Positions 30,720-43,015 of a stretch of DNA of 64,000 nucleotides are shown here, piece by piece (within the stretch, counting starts at the first letter, position 1; each line of letters opens with the position of its first letter). Position numbers and translations under genes: made by a program. The stretch comes from Cymbomonas tetramitiformis (lineage: Eukaryota > Chlorophyta > Pyramimonadophyceae > Pyramimonadales > Pyramimonadaceae): positions 1 through 64,000 of the forward strand of contig LGRX02029058.1 of assembly GCA_001247695.2 (NCBI GenBank). The letters are read 5' to 3'. The notes under the pieces are model-generated. The model saw only the letters and a list, made by a program, of their open reading frames with translations, did no database searches and was not told the origin of the DNA.

Positions 30720-32950
30720 ACGACCCGTATTCTTAGCAGCGGCATTCCTTGGCCGCCGCACGTTCGTAGTATTTTCACCACCATGCCCCCTCCTATAACA
30801 TAGCACATTGCTCCGCACTCTCCCTCCAAAAATGCAGACGAGATCCGTGGTGACACCTCCTGCACGACGCAGGATGGATGATATTCGACACCGTAGTTGG
30901 AGGCGGGCTCCCCGGGGTGCAACGAGCCACGCTAGCTACTCCTCAGGCTACAGCGGTGCCGGCGGCTCCTATGTTTATGGCCGGCTATGATGACCTTCGC
31001 ATCAGGGACGCGCACGCGCCATTTCGGCGTGGTGTCTGCGAAGATGGTCATCACGACTTGTATGCGCGACAAACCGCAACGTTCTACGGGCAGTGGACAG
31101 CACGATTGGAGCCTCTTTTGGGCATTGCTCGCAGAGCTCATCGGGAAGTTATTCATCATGGAGAATAACTCCTAGTTTAGCACGCTCTTCGCGCCTTGAC
31201 GGATGTGGTATAGTGGCGCCCACAAGCGAATGCGCGGTTGTCGTATCAGGCGCTGCAACAACTTTTCATGCCCGGAGTTCCGAGTGGGCTGGAGCTTCTA
31301 GACACAACTTTCATCAGTTGGATGGGAAGCGGGCTGCGCCGACGATAGGTCCGCAGGTTACACGTGGGGGCTCGTGCAGTACATGGTCATTGAAAACTTC
31401 TCTAAATCCGCCTCGTGGCCGCCAACTCCTTGACCCCGAGAGCAAGATCGCCGACTTCAACACGTGTGTGGATCAGACGCGGCGGAGCACGACCATGCTA
31501 CCAGAAAAATAGGTCCAGGGGGCATTATTCTATATATGTAATAACAAATATGGCCAACCTCGAATCTGAATATGAGAGCTCCCAAGTGCATACTGTCACG
31601 GAGGTATTGAACGCTTACTTAAGGATGATAGCGTGTCTTTCATGGAGTAGGAACAAGTTTACTCCATCACTCCCAAGATACACTGTCGACGATGCAACTT
31701 TTGGTCGAATTATCAAAAATTTTATGTCTATGCGACATTACATATGTACGAAGACATGTGTGTGCTGAATGCATCATATATGTATGAAAATATGCCTTGC
31801 ATCGCGGCACGGAACATTCCCGTTGCGCGATTTCTTTCAAAAATTCAAAAGCGGACAAAGAAATTTTCTATGAGAACTTGCGCCGGACGGAATTCAAAAT
31901 TTTGCAGCAAGGGTAGCCATCGCGACAATGCGCGCGCGCGTGTGTGTGCACTGGACCGTGGTGGGGGGAGCTCTAAGATCTCGTCATCGCCAAAACGTTT
32001 AGAGGGTAAGACGCCATCGGCATGACGATGCTCTTCAAGTTCTCATAGAAGTCAGGACTTGAGAAACGCTCCCCTCGGCACGAACCTACCATGTAGGTTT
32101 ACAATTCACTAGTTGAGGCTCTTACTTAGCACTTATGCAAATCTGGGAAAGCAGTCACCTTGATACCGAGTTGATGATCGAGCGATGTGTTTGTATTTGG
32201 ATATTTGCCCGATTAATCTAAATGTGGTTGGAATGGGTGCTTAATTTTTTGGTCAAATTTTGCAAACTCTTACTAGACATAAGCGAAGCCCGCCTCAAAT
32301 CACTTTTCTTCGTGAAATCCGACGGATTTGAAGTACTGGCATGATTAGAAATTGAGAATCACCCATGTGCTGTATTGCTCTTTCTCGTCAAATCTTGTGA
32401 TAAGATGATCCTGGACAAAGGGAGTTCCTGCATACATCTTGCCTGCTTAATAGATGCAGTCGATGCATACAGGAATAAACACACATAGCAAGCTCTCAAT
32501 CGATGCCATGTTCTTGGTAGCCATACCTTGCTCACTTAGATTGAATGCTCACCGACAGTACTTGTTGTTGAACCAACATAAATTGAAATGATCTAAAAAG
32601 TTTCCCTCTCATCAATTTCTTTCGATGCTCGAATTTGACCGAGAAGCCTACCTCAACATCAATAATCCATCATTTTCAACAAGTCTTCCTTTTGTTGGTT
32701 GTCCTCTGTGGTGCCACACATGCATCACAAAACGCTTGGATCAGAGCATGGCTATATGATAAACGTAAAATCAAGTAGATCTTGTCACCCACCCCCGTGG
32801 CATGCCCCCATCACATATGCTTCCTATATTCTTATTTCCAGCATATGCGATCGTCTTCACTTTACGCTTCGGCCCCACACCCGTCTCAATTGAAGTCACG
32901 ATTCGCCTTTGACTGGAGTATATAGGGTATGGGGCTTTCAAAATGTCTAT
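30720..32950. other. no supportable gene
   Basis: Overlapping frames of 96-139 codons on both strands at 30878-31512 lack recognisable motifs and shadow one another. From 31550 the DNA is AT-rich with no coding signal. It may be the interior of the element whose right end is at 33019. Confidence 0.4.
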
Positions 32951-32957
32951 TAAACCG

Positions 32958-33019
32958 GTCCTTGTGGGAGGACTTGAGAAAAAGTCAGTCCTTCCACAAG
33001 AGCTACTGTCCAGTAGCCA
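32958..33019. repeat. right end of a TGGCTACT-type element
   Basis: CTTGTGGGAGGAC (32961-32973) faces GTCCTTCCACAAG (32988-33000), one mismatch, resembling the palindrome in the element at 13478-14552. The sequence ends CAGTAGCCA at 33019, the complement of TGGCTACTG. The matching left end was not found, so this may be a truncated copy. Confidence 0.55.
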
Positions 33020-34595
33020 TGGCATCGCACATCAAGGGATGTGTTGACCGTCTAGAGGCCCAACCAGCACTTCAGGCATATCACAACGAGAGTTGGGTGC
33101 AAAGTCAATCACATCATACACAGCTGTACATGAGTGGTGCGAGGCAAGACAACCAAAGATATGACACCAATACCCTGTTACATGAAGGAGACATGCAAGA
33201 GCCGGGGGGGAACTCAAACATAATGTCATGCAATGAGATCTCTGAGAGGCAAAGCTGCCCGAAAGCCCAACCACCACATCAAAACAAAAGCTCGATGTCT
33301 GATCACTATTGTCACGCAATATGCATAACACCGCAATTCGCACATTCGTGTCAAACATTCAAGCAGGTGTGGAATCTCTAGATCCTATTTACCTTCCAGA
33401 CAATCATCAACTCCCGAAGCCCGAAGCTGGCAAAAAAATGGTGGGCACAACAATTGTTGTCCACATGGATGAGTGCGAAATCAAACGAAAGGCAAGGCGC
33501 GCGGCAGAGTGCTCCTCGCCAGAACCATGCGCTCAGACATCCCTGGTCTATTCTTGTAAAAAACAGCAACCGCAAACGACTTTGCAACAGAAAGAAAGAG
33601 GTAGCAACTGCCACAAAGGTGCCTTAGGAACCGCCGCATCCCTCCACCCACCTTTACCAAGTGGCCATCCCCACACATGGATGTTGCAACACTCCAGAAA
33701 AAACCTCTAGAATAGCCCCTCATATGGACACTCGACCACGAGCCCCCAAGTTGCGGCCAGGCTGTGAAAGTTGCTTTACACACCAAACCACAGGGAGAAG
33801 GCAAGTGGCACCCACTCCACTTCGCGCACGCGGTGTCGATGTCTGTTACCACATCAACCGTGACATAAAGCAAAGCGAGGGCGATAAGACATTTGCTCCT
33901 CCAGTGTTTGTGTTTTGACTCAGTTGCCAAATATTACTACAAAGTAAAATGAGCGATAGTGCTTCCAAGAAATTTTGTAAAAAAAGTGAAGCATGCCTGG
34001 GAGAAGTGCTAAGGACTGGGGCAGCACTGGGGCTAACATTTCGCCACAGGTTTGCTCATTTTCCCAGTAACCCTTACACAGGTCTCAATATACAGTTCTC
34101 ATTACAGCGACCAGAAGATTAGAGTTGTTTTGAAAGTTCACTTATGCGATCTTTGACACCTTGTGTTTTGAATGAAATACTTTTTTCTGAAACAAAATTC
34201 GAAAGGACGAAAGCCTTGTTTCTTAACCACTTTATGATGCCGCAGTGAAGTCGAAGCCCAAAATACTGTGAAGTTAATTAATGTTCTTCCTTTAAGGCAC
34301 ACTACACCGCGTACCAGGTGATGCTATTACAAACTTAGCGCTCACATGGACGAACTGCTTCGGAGAGTTTCGAAGGTCGGAGCTTTCGAAACTGGAGCCC
34401 GGCACGAGCACTTCCCGCACTCGATGCAAGACGACTTTCACGGGGTGAGCCTAAGTGATGGACAGAGAATCTCGATCTCCACACATCCCTCGAGAATCCG
34501 GAGAAATACATTACTGTGGGTTTAGCAGCAGACGCATACTGGTGAAATAAATTCACAAACCCACAAAGACTCGGACCGCCTATGCAGTTGACAAA
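33020..34595. other. no supportable gene
   Basis: Frames of 100-150 codons occur on both strands between 33030 and 33930 but overlap antisense to one another and carry no motif. 33930-34330 is AT-rich and empty. 34335-34556 (minus) could hold a further exon of the gene at 34600-36492 but this is unproven. Confidence 0.35.
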
Positions 34596-34599
34596 CTAC

Positions 34600-36492
34600 C
34601 TTTTGCAGAATACGCATCGCACAGAAACAAGGATCCTGCCATAGCTCTCAAGGCCCTTGAACCCACAAAGTACACAATCTGTGAAGTCGGAGAGGTTGAC
34701 TCAACTTGCCATGAAGCTTCTAACTTCTCGCCTAGAATTTGAGTTTGACATAGGAGAGCAGATGCAGTGATAACTCAGTTAAAACTTTGGATGTTGCGAG
34801 GGAAGCTTAGTTGACTATGACAAGCTGAGCGAAACTTACCTTCCTTCTTCCTCATGGCGTACAATAACAAGTCGATGGCATTGTCAGGTTTTTCAACGAA
34901 CGCGACCTGCTCTGCAAGCAACTCGTACTGCAGGTCTGAAACTTGATGCCAACGTCTCTGGAATAGAAGACACACTCCCTTCCTTCCTCAAGCTAGAGAA
35001 TTAGATCTTCAACCAAGCTAGTCGGAAGTGCTTCAACAGCTTAAGTCCCCTTAGTGGGTGTTTCGGCCATCCATGCGTCTCCCTAGGGAAGCAGAGTGCC
35101 AGGAGCATGAGAGGTGCGTGGGTCGGAAGCGAGTGAAGTTTACTGGCGATTACAAAGAAATCTCCTGCCTCGGTCGATTACCACCCATGAATATGCTAAG
35201 ATATAGACATGTCCACTGGTGATGTCCTTCAACGAAAGCATACCAAGATGCGGGTGGAGAAAAGCAGTATACGACCACTCGGGCCTGACAAGGTGGAAAG
35301 CAGAAGGGCAGCGACGACGCCGCATGTGCAGTTGACTCTAGGGTTCTTCCTGTGTACAGACCACAGATGGGACGAGCGATAGCGTTTTGCAACGCAACGG
35401 ATTAGAGTTTAGTAACCACTCAAGAGAACGGCATATGACGCTTTTTCTGAGTTTCTCCCCACTACCTGTACGCTCGTTATGCTGCACAGACAGCAAGGCA
35501 AGCGTGCAAGTTCTTCGGAACAACCCCTTATTGTACACTAAAACAAGTTGTTTATGAAATGCCTATGCTGAGCGACAGTTTTGAGGACTTGAACAAGTAA
35601 AGCTTGGGCAAGAGCAATACCCAAAAAATCTTATTCAGCCAGGCAAAGGCGCAGATAATGCCACCCCCAAAAAGAAGAAGCGTGCTGCCGGGACCATACA
35701 CGAGCAACCCACAACCTGTGAGTTAGACGCCGTCGGAAGTTCGTCATTTGTTTTCCGCTTGACACTCTTTCATATATCAGAGATTCTGAGCGCTCGCACC
35801 TATTCCCGTGCTCTGACGCCGTTTGAAGAACGACATCCTCAAAGGTCGCTTGAAGGCTACAAACTACAGGTAAACTGCTCTGAGCTTTCTTTTAAGGGGA
35901 CTCCGTTATAAGTTTGATATTGCGGGATGAAAAGAAGATCTGCAGGGCACTAGGCAAGTTACGTAGTGCCCATATCACTTAGCACCAGAAAACTTTCTCA
36001 CCATACTTTTCACAAATCGCGAGTCTCCGTTTGGTAGCACCAGGCTATCCAAGCACAGGGCAAACAAAATACGCTCGTCACAGGTAGCCAGAGTACAAGA
36101 ATACAGGAAGGACCTGCTCTCTGAACGCGTTGCCACTTTTGGAACAAAAGGAAAAGGGCCTGCATGAAATGAAAAGGCAGATAAGAGGTGACAAGTGCTT
36201 ACATGTACTTGTTCAAATACATAGAGATGAGGAAGACGAATTCCTCCTGCGGAAATCAGTGGGACATAAGAGCGGCTCTAGGACTGCAAAACTGTTGGAA
36301 ACCTTCATGCTATGATGCTATCATGCTATTCAAGAGAAAACATGGCACTTTTCAATAGAAGGCTTGGAACAGATAGACAGTGGTTACCACAACGTCCTCC
36401 TCTTCTTCCATCCCACTTACGATAATTCCTCCATCTGTACTGGCCGCATTGAATGGGTTGGCAGCATCCCGCAAAGATGCAGCTGACGCCAT
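34600..36492 (-). CDS. unidentified gene with many small exons
   Basis: Splice borders and phase support a chain of tiny exons on the minus strand: 36421-36492 (starts MASAASLRDAANPF), 36203-36246, 36114-36159, 36002-36044 and 35865-35939. Donors include GTAAGT, GTAAGC and GTGAG, and phases match at all four joins. Further probable exons are 34840-34957 (RRWHQVSDLQYELL..., donor GTAAGT) and 34600-34731. Between them, about 35640-35840, lie smaller exon-like pieces, one encoding a hydrophobic LLLFGGGIICAFAW segment that may span a membrane. The middle joins and the 3' end are uncertain. I do not recognise the family. Confidence 0.55.
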
Positions 36493-36499
36493 GACAGCG

Positions 36500-37660
36500 A
36501 CTTTTCTCCTAAGTTAGGAGTTTGTCAGAATACGTATCCACGGATATATTCGATCTGACAAATATTTTCACAAATAAGGCCAAATCCACGAGTTCAATTT
36601 TTCGCCTTGGTAAATACAGCTGAGATAAAGTGAGGAACGGCTTTATGGACCGCAATGTGATTACACTTCTTAGTCGAATCGACTTTGTCGGCGAACTTTC
36701 CTCACAGCGATTCTTCGCGTGGACTGTATGTCGGACTGTTTCTGAGGTTAAGAATCCGCGTTCACGCCCTTCATTGAGGCTTACTTATAGTAATTTCATT
36801 TCAAGTGAATATCGCCATTTTCAGAAAGGAACATGCCATTCATGTTCAAAATTGTTTTGAATGGGCTGTCGTTTTCCATTCAAGAGGCACATGTTGATCA
36901 TGTGCTCGTCAAATGTCACCCGACAACTGAACGACAGTTGAACAGGCGAGGCGAGCGCGAGGGTTCGGTTCGAAGTCTGAACAACAACAGTTCAACAGTT
37001 GAAAGAGCTCTCTTTGATTGCCTCCTTTCCTAAGTCCGAATCTGCTATAAACCGTTGTGCGATGACGAATGACGATCGATAGAAACCGTGACATAATCGC
37101 CAAAGCCATACGCCCATACCATACGATAGACATTAGCCAATTAGCAATCCTTAATCCGAATCATCCGAAAATCCGAGAGGACATTTGATAGATTTATACA
37201 CATTTTTCATTTTATTGAATAAATTTTATTCATTTATTTGGGGGAAACGTTCGCTCGCCAAAAACAATGAAGGGTCTGAGTTGAACTCCCTTAGGGTTTC
37301 TGAGGGTTTTCGTAAACCTCTTTCTCGCCTTCAAAACCCGCCGTCGATTTCGTGTGGGAAGAACGTTCTTGGCCTGCCTGGCAGTGTTCATCTAACTGGT
37401 GCTTCTTGGAGCCTTTGTGTGACATGGTAGAGAGATGCTCGTGTGCGTCCCTTAGCAGTGCTGGGGCGCTTTAAAACTCCAACTCGTGAACTGAAATCCA
37501 AACGAGCGCTGCTCTCCAAGCTAGAGAAGGTCACTTGTAATCTTGTTGCGGCGTTGCGTTAGGGTGTGAAGCCTTCGTCTGTTATTTTTGTAGTTGAGAA
37601 GGGACTTCGGTATTTCTACATCTTGTGGCCCGACGCCTCGCGTCGACCCGTTGAAGAGGC
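36500..37660. other. no gene seen
   Basis: AT-rich intergenic DNA between two divergently transcribed genes (one starting at 36492 on the minus strand, the other at 37834 on the plus). It presumably contains both promoters. No clear TATA box could be assigned. Confidence 0.4.
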
Positions 37661-37669
37661 TATTAGCTC

Positions 37670-37742
37670 CGCTATTCCGCTCCGCTATTCCGCTCCGCTA
37701 TTCCGCTCCGCTATTCCGCTCCGCTATTCCGCTCCGCTATTC
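37670..37742 (+). repeat. 13-bp tandem repeat, about 5.5 copies
   Basis: The unit CCGCTCCGCTATT is repeated almost perfectly. It lies about 90 bp before the ATG of the OmpA-domain gene, so it would fall in that gene's promoter or 5' leader. Confidence 0.9.
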
Positions 37743-37833
37743 TGTTGGGAATTGTGCCAAGTCGCCTCAACCCGCTAAAATTTCCGAACACCACTGGAAG
37801 TTTTGACGGATCCCTCAAACTCTTCTGTCATAA

Positions 37834-38940
37834 ATGAGTGCCAAAAAGGCCCAAACGGCTGCACCAATGCCGGCGTCGAATGTGCAGGTTGCGAAAATTG
37901 GCGACACTCCACACGGATATAAAGTTCGCGCATCAGTGCACACTACAGACCTTCCGCGCAGTACCCCAGCCTCAAAGGTTAAGCCGACAGCCTCAAAATC
38001 TAAGCCGAAGGTGAGCAGAGACTTTTGGAGCCCTGCCGAGAAGGGGTGGAAAGTGAGAGAGAGAGAGTGTGTGTGTATCGCACAGCTCCATGACATGCTG
38101 TTTCGTGCTATTGTCTTTTCACAGACGCTTCCATGGAGTATGAAAACTTCACTTCTAGCCAGAAACTCAGAAGCCTTCCTTTGAGTGCCTCACTCTGACC
38201 TCCACAAACTTGTTCAGAAGCTGCCGTCCGGGTCGAACGTGTATGGCACACTCACTTTCCCGGCATTTTATCTCCAGTTTACTCCGAATATTCTTGCTCG
38301 CACTTTCGCCTTGCCTCGCTTATGCATTATATTTGTGCATGGTCAACATAGAAGAAGAAAGCAGTTCGGGAGGTTGTCCAGCAAGAGTCCATCACAGAGC
38401 AGTGCGGGAGATTGGTTCTGGCACTTGAAGGAAGCACTCTTCTCAAAGCTATCTCCTTCGATCGTGGCGGTGTGTCTCCTCTTAACGTATTGGCACTTGA
38501 AGACAATTGGTGGTACATCCGCGACAATCCGCAATGCCGTATCCTTGTGCGCGGCCACGTAGATCCAGAGGAACCAGTGGCAGACCTCTCACTGGTACTA
38601 ACTCTCACAATTGTTCCCCCCCTGTTGGCCTTTGCCTGTCTTTCAGCAACATATGTACTTGGCAGTGTCCTCCTATATCAGTTGTTGCACAGTCGGTGTC
38701 ATTGTGGAGCAATAAGGGAACTTTCGATTAAGTCAAGTGCGATCTTTGTGGCAAAATTCGGGCATGCCCGAGTAAGTTGGGTTTATTGAGGATGCAAAGA
38801 GCACTGGAGTGCGCGCAGGGGCGAGCTCAAAGTGTTCGAGCCTTTTTTATTCAACGAGGTGTTGAGCCGACAAGACTTATTATTGCGCCCGGAGACCGGA
38901 ATGGCCGGCGGGTCGATTTTGTTGTCATTGAGCAACGCTA
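37834..38940 (+). CDS. OmpA-like domain protein, spliced
   Basis: Exon 1 (37834-38052) starts MSAKKAQ and encodes a basic Lys/Ser/Pro-rich region, with a donor GTGAGAG. The exon at 38352-38594 (after AACATAG, before GTACTAAC) encodes the first half of an OmpA/MotB C-terminal domain, including AISFDRGG and the strand-helix CRILVRGHVDPEE...DLSL. A terminal exon of about 38805-38940 gives RAQSVRAFFIQRGV and GDRNGRRVDFVVIEQ then TAA, matching the RA-xx-V-xx-L-xx-GV and NRRV parts of the family. In bacteria the domain binds peptidoglycan. A nuclear gene with it could act in the plastid or another membrane compartment. The phase between the last two exons does not match directly, so a small exon is probably missing. 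Confidence 0.7.
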
Positions 38941-39624
38941 AGAATGCAAGCGACCTTCTGGTACGCCGCCTTCTGGTTCCAGCGGGACACCGCGTAATTA
39001 AAAGATACAAGCTTTTGGTCACCGTTCATGTTTGCTAGATCTTTCTATGATGGAGTCATCACTATCGAATCACAATAGACAATGATTATTCAGAAACATA
39101 ACATACCAATACACTATATATGTGAGGACACAACGTTTACAGGTTGTGGCGTATGAATGCTTGTGCTGCCGATTGATGAAGGAAGCAGTGCCGTTTCACC
39201 AATTTCTGCAAATACCCGCAGCACGTCCAGTTTTTCAGCCTCAGGTTTTTTTTTCAGTGACTACCACTGAGCTTATGCATCAACACATAACCAGGAACTG
39301 CATTGTTTCACTGCATCGTGGGTTGCAAAAAACGAATGCGGAATCGCCGATCAGCACGTCAATGCAACTCTTGACCAAGTCCTGCAAAAGCAACTCATAA
39401 GAGCATACAGCCATAAAGTGAAATAGCTACCTGGACGTCTGGAGAGTAGCCTCCACCAACATAAGCTGCAACCGGAATCCCTATTCCAAGACAGGTGTCA
39501 AGAACCTGCATCTTCCCAGCAGTGTGCCGTGAGCCTTGAGTCGCCGTCATGTTCCGAGTGGTATTGCGTTTTTGTGGTGTAATGATTGCGAGGCACCGAA
39601 GGCAAGCCAACACGGTATATAGGC

Positions 39625-40205
39625 ATGATGGCTTCTTGAGTCAGCGTGAGTCACAGTGACGCATCAGCGCTGGGCATGACGGCTTCTTGGGTCAGCGTGA
39701 GTCACAGTGACGCATCAGCGCGCGGCATGACGGCTTCTTGGGTCAGCGTGAGTCACAGCGACGCATCAGCTGGGCATGATGGCTTCTTGGGTCAGCGTGA
39801 GTCACAGCGCGCCATCAGCGCTGGGCATGGCTGCTTGGGTCAGCGTGAGTCACAGTGACGCTATCAGCGCTGAGCATGACGGCTTCTTGGGTCAGCGTGG
39901 AGTCACAGCGGCGCATCCGCGCTGGGCATGACGGCTTCTTGGGTCAGCGTGAGTCACAGCGGCGCATCAGCGCTGCATGACGGCTTCTTGGGTCAGTGTG
40001 AGTTCTTGGGTCGCGTGAGTCACAGTGCGCATCGGCACGAGAGCATAGCGGCTTCTTGGGTCAGCGTGAGTCACAGTGACGCATCAGCGCTGGGCATGAC
40101 GGCTTCTTGGGTCGCGCGTGAGTCACAGTGGCGCTATCAGCACGAGGCGGAAGGCTGGCAGGTCAGCGTGAGTCATGTGATGCACCAGCCTGACCCATCA
40201 TGAAG
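39625..40205 (+). repeat. 51-bp minisatellite, about 11 degenerate copies
   Basis: The unit contains CTTCTTGGGTCAGCGTGAGT, then CACAGTGACGCATCAGCGCT, then GGGCATGACGG. Copies vary by small indels. Because 51 is a multiple of three, parts of the array read open but the protein-like frames are only repeats. Confidence 0.9.
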
Positions 40206-40254
40206 CCGTGAGTCAGCGTAAGTCACAATGGCACATCAGCACGAGGCATGATGG

Positions 40255-40665
40255 CTTGCTGAATCGTGGGGTCACGGCGAGCATGAGCTCGCTGAATCAA
40301 TGGGGTCACGGCGAGGCATGAAGGCTTGCTGAATGAATAGGGTCACGGCGAGGCATAGAGGCTTGCTGAATCAATGGGGCCACGGCGAGGCATGAAGGCT
40401 TGCTGAATCAATGGGGTCACGGCGAGGCATGAAGGCTCGCTGAATCAATGGGGTCGCGGCGAGGCATGAAGGCTCGCTGAATCAATGGGGTCACGGCGAG
40501 GCATGAAGGCTCGCTGAATCAATGGGGTCACGGCGAGGCATGAAGGCTCGCTGAATCAATGGGGCCACGGCGAGGCATGAAGGCTTGCTGAATCAATGGG
40601 GCCACGGCGAGGCATGAAGGCTTGCTGAATCAATGGGGCCACGGCGAGGCATGAAGGCTTCCTGG
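40255..40665 (+). repeat. 37-bp minisatellite, about 11 copies
   Basis: The unit GAGGCATGAAGGCTTGCTGA plus ATCAATGGGGTCACGGC is repeated with few differences. It directly follows the 51-bp array, and both share GGCATGA(A/C)GGCTT, so it may have grown out of that array. Confidence 0.9.
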
Positions 40666-40669
40666 AATC

Positions 40670-42690
40670 AGCATATAGTTCTCGAAAATATTAAGTTCTC
40701 TCGTCCGAACGTGAGAGATGGTGTTGCACATCGTCCGCTCTTGGTTTACTGGTGCATTGGCAAGCTGTCAACACTTGCTTTTGTGAGTGCTTAATCCGGC
40801 CAAACTAGGACCTCATTATTGCGGACCTCAACCATACATGAACCCCTATTGATAATACCAGACAAAGATGCACCGTAGCTGATCCATACCTGGAATCAAG
40901 TTTGCAAAGAAAGCAAGTCGTACCCACTTGCCAATTGCCGTAAGCTCCCACAGGTTAAGTTTTTCAGCCAGGCAGTCAGAATATTGAGAAACACCGGGCC
41001 GGAACATTGTCTCGTGCGTGAGTCGTGGAACACCTGTTTTTCGCGCTGCTTTAGCCCCTCATCTGTCAGTGCCAATCGTCCCTAAATTCAAAACGCCCCC
41101 ACGAACAAAGATTTTCAATCACGTGTTCTTCTCCGTCACTTCCACTTCCGTGAATTGATCTAATCAAACCACCACTGACATGTGTGAGCAACATGGATCA
41201 GTATTCACATTATTCACAGCGTGCAGTCTTGCCAATCGGTCAATGAGCACAAGGTAAACCCCCATGTATGCCCGTCAATACCAAAGGAAGTCGACAAAGC
41301 GCGTATCCTATTAAAGTTAGTCATATTTTATTCCTCAATATAGTATCAAAGAGAATATAGTATAAGCCGTAAGAGACATGCAACGTACCAAGGAGTCGTC
41401 CTCATGGGGATCTACGCCCTGATACGATGACACAATGCACCCAAAGCACATTAAGAAAACTCGAAAAGGACTCATGTGATGACACATGGCCGCATACAAT
41501 ACCATAAAAGTCTCCTAAAGTATCATGACCATAGCAAAAACTGCCCGGAAATTGAGTACGACATACAAGACGACACAATCCATATCACACAAGCTCGATA
41601 TCTGTGAAGAATTTGCCTACTTAAGAACAGGAAGGTAAGAACAAGGATCACAATGCCTCACCGCATCATACAAAACAAGTTGTGGTCTAAACTCTGCGAG
41701 CACAGCTGGCAAAATTTCGCCAAGCTGCCTTAGGTATTCCTTATCCCCTGGGACTCCCAACGCCATCCGGTAACACGATTAAATGACACACATGGTGCAA
41801 CCAAGTAAAATCTTAATCAAAATTGACTCAAGCCCATGTCAATAGTTCCAAAGCTCGGCCAGGAAAATGTCTAGATGTGCTTCGTTGTTAGGAGGGCCGG
41901 AAGACATAGTGCTTTTGATGGCACAAGTTGCTGATGGACGATACATAGATGCACACAAATTAGGCAGGCCACCTGAGCACATTCTCCAACCTTACGGGTG
42001 TGACAACTCAGGTTCACGGCTAATCGCACATAGATCAACAACGACACAAAAATACGCAAAGGGTGCAACAAAGTATACACGCATTGATCCGCACTGGAGG
42101 CGCGCCAACCGAAACCAGCCCACCACCATGCTGGTGGATGATATGAGCATACAGGAGCAAGGCGTGCCAAGATACCACATATATGCACTGTAAGAAAAAG
42201 AGCATGGATGCCCAATAGCATGATCCACAGGCACAAATCACTCCCGAGCACGCAGCATCGTGTACCAGCACCCGGGCCACGGAGTACGCATGTCCCCGTG
42301 GCACGCGGAATGTGCATAGCAACTATTGCCATCATGGATAATGTCGGGTCGCAGAAACCAATTGCGGACACCGAGGTGGTTCCCGCACAAATCAAGGGGA
42401 GACACAAAGTGTGGCTATCACCACCCTCTGCCTCTCGATGTGCCGTGTTCCTCAGGAGGCAGTGCCCGCCAGAAAGGTACCACAGGGACAACCACAATTC
42501 ACCACATACCTCCAGCAGGCCGTTGTCCCCGTTCACAACAAGGCCAATACACCCCACATTAGCATGCAAACACACAGCTTCCGAAGATTAGGGTCTTGGG
42601 TAGCACAAGGGTGACCCACCTCGACTCAACACCTGAGTGTCGATGACGTGCTGGTGGATGTGGATGCGCCTCTATCGCCGAGCTCAGAGC
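40670..42690. other. no supportable gene
   Basis: 40670-41860 shows no coding frame. Between 41870 and 42600 long frames lie on both strands, the longest being 234 codons on the minus strand, but they are complementary shadows with no motif. Confidence 0.4.
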
Positions 42691-42699
42691 AGGATGATT

Positions 42700-43015
42700 G
42701 CGCGTTGATTTGAAGACGTGATTGGGGCAGGATTGCGGAGGTGCTGGAGGGATTGGCCGCACGGGGCTTGGGCACGGTGGCGGCCCATGGCAGGATGGGT
42801 TAGGGAACGAGGGAGTGGCCGGATGGTGGCGCGGCTTCAGGGCACGTGCAGGCTATGGAGGAGGGTTCGGCGCCGTCCGATATACATAGCAAAGACATCT
42901 CATGCGGGGGATACGGCGGCACTTGACAATAGTGGGCGTTTACTGCAGGCCTGCCAGGGGCGCCACCTAGTCTCTCGGATGTGTAACCGATTGTCCGTGG
43001 CTAGTAATTTCAGCT
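42700..43015 (+). repeat. diverged duplicate of 43380-43925
   Basis: Both segments share, in order, a GGATTGCG(C/G) start, CACGGGGCTT words, a GCGCC(A/G)TNCG(A/G)T block, GCAGGCCTG and a CTCTC(G/A)GATG(T/C) end. The second copy has expanded internally into a 24-bp minisatellite. A third, weaker relative lies at about 45050-45175. Confidence 0.5.

Noticed and set aside
26326..33019. TGGCTACT at 26326 as the left end of the element ending at 33019
   Set aside because: The flanking 4 bp do not match (GCAT versus TGGC), and the bases after TGGCTACT differ.
33481..33930. 149-codon minus-strand frame
   Set aside because: No motif, and overlaps open plus-strand frames; no splice pattern supports it.
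39646..40203. Plus-strand frames of 70 and 91 codons with a periodic Ser-His-Ser-Asp pattern
   Set aside because: Periodic reading of the 51-bp minisatellite, broken by indels.
41871..42575. 234-codon minus-strand frame
   Set aside because: Overlaps comparable plus-strand frames, has no domain, and its composition (Cys/Leu/His mix) looks like antisense of Thr/Pro/His-rich sequence.
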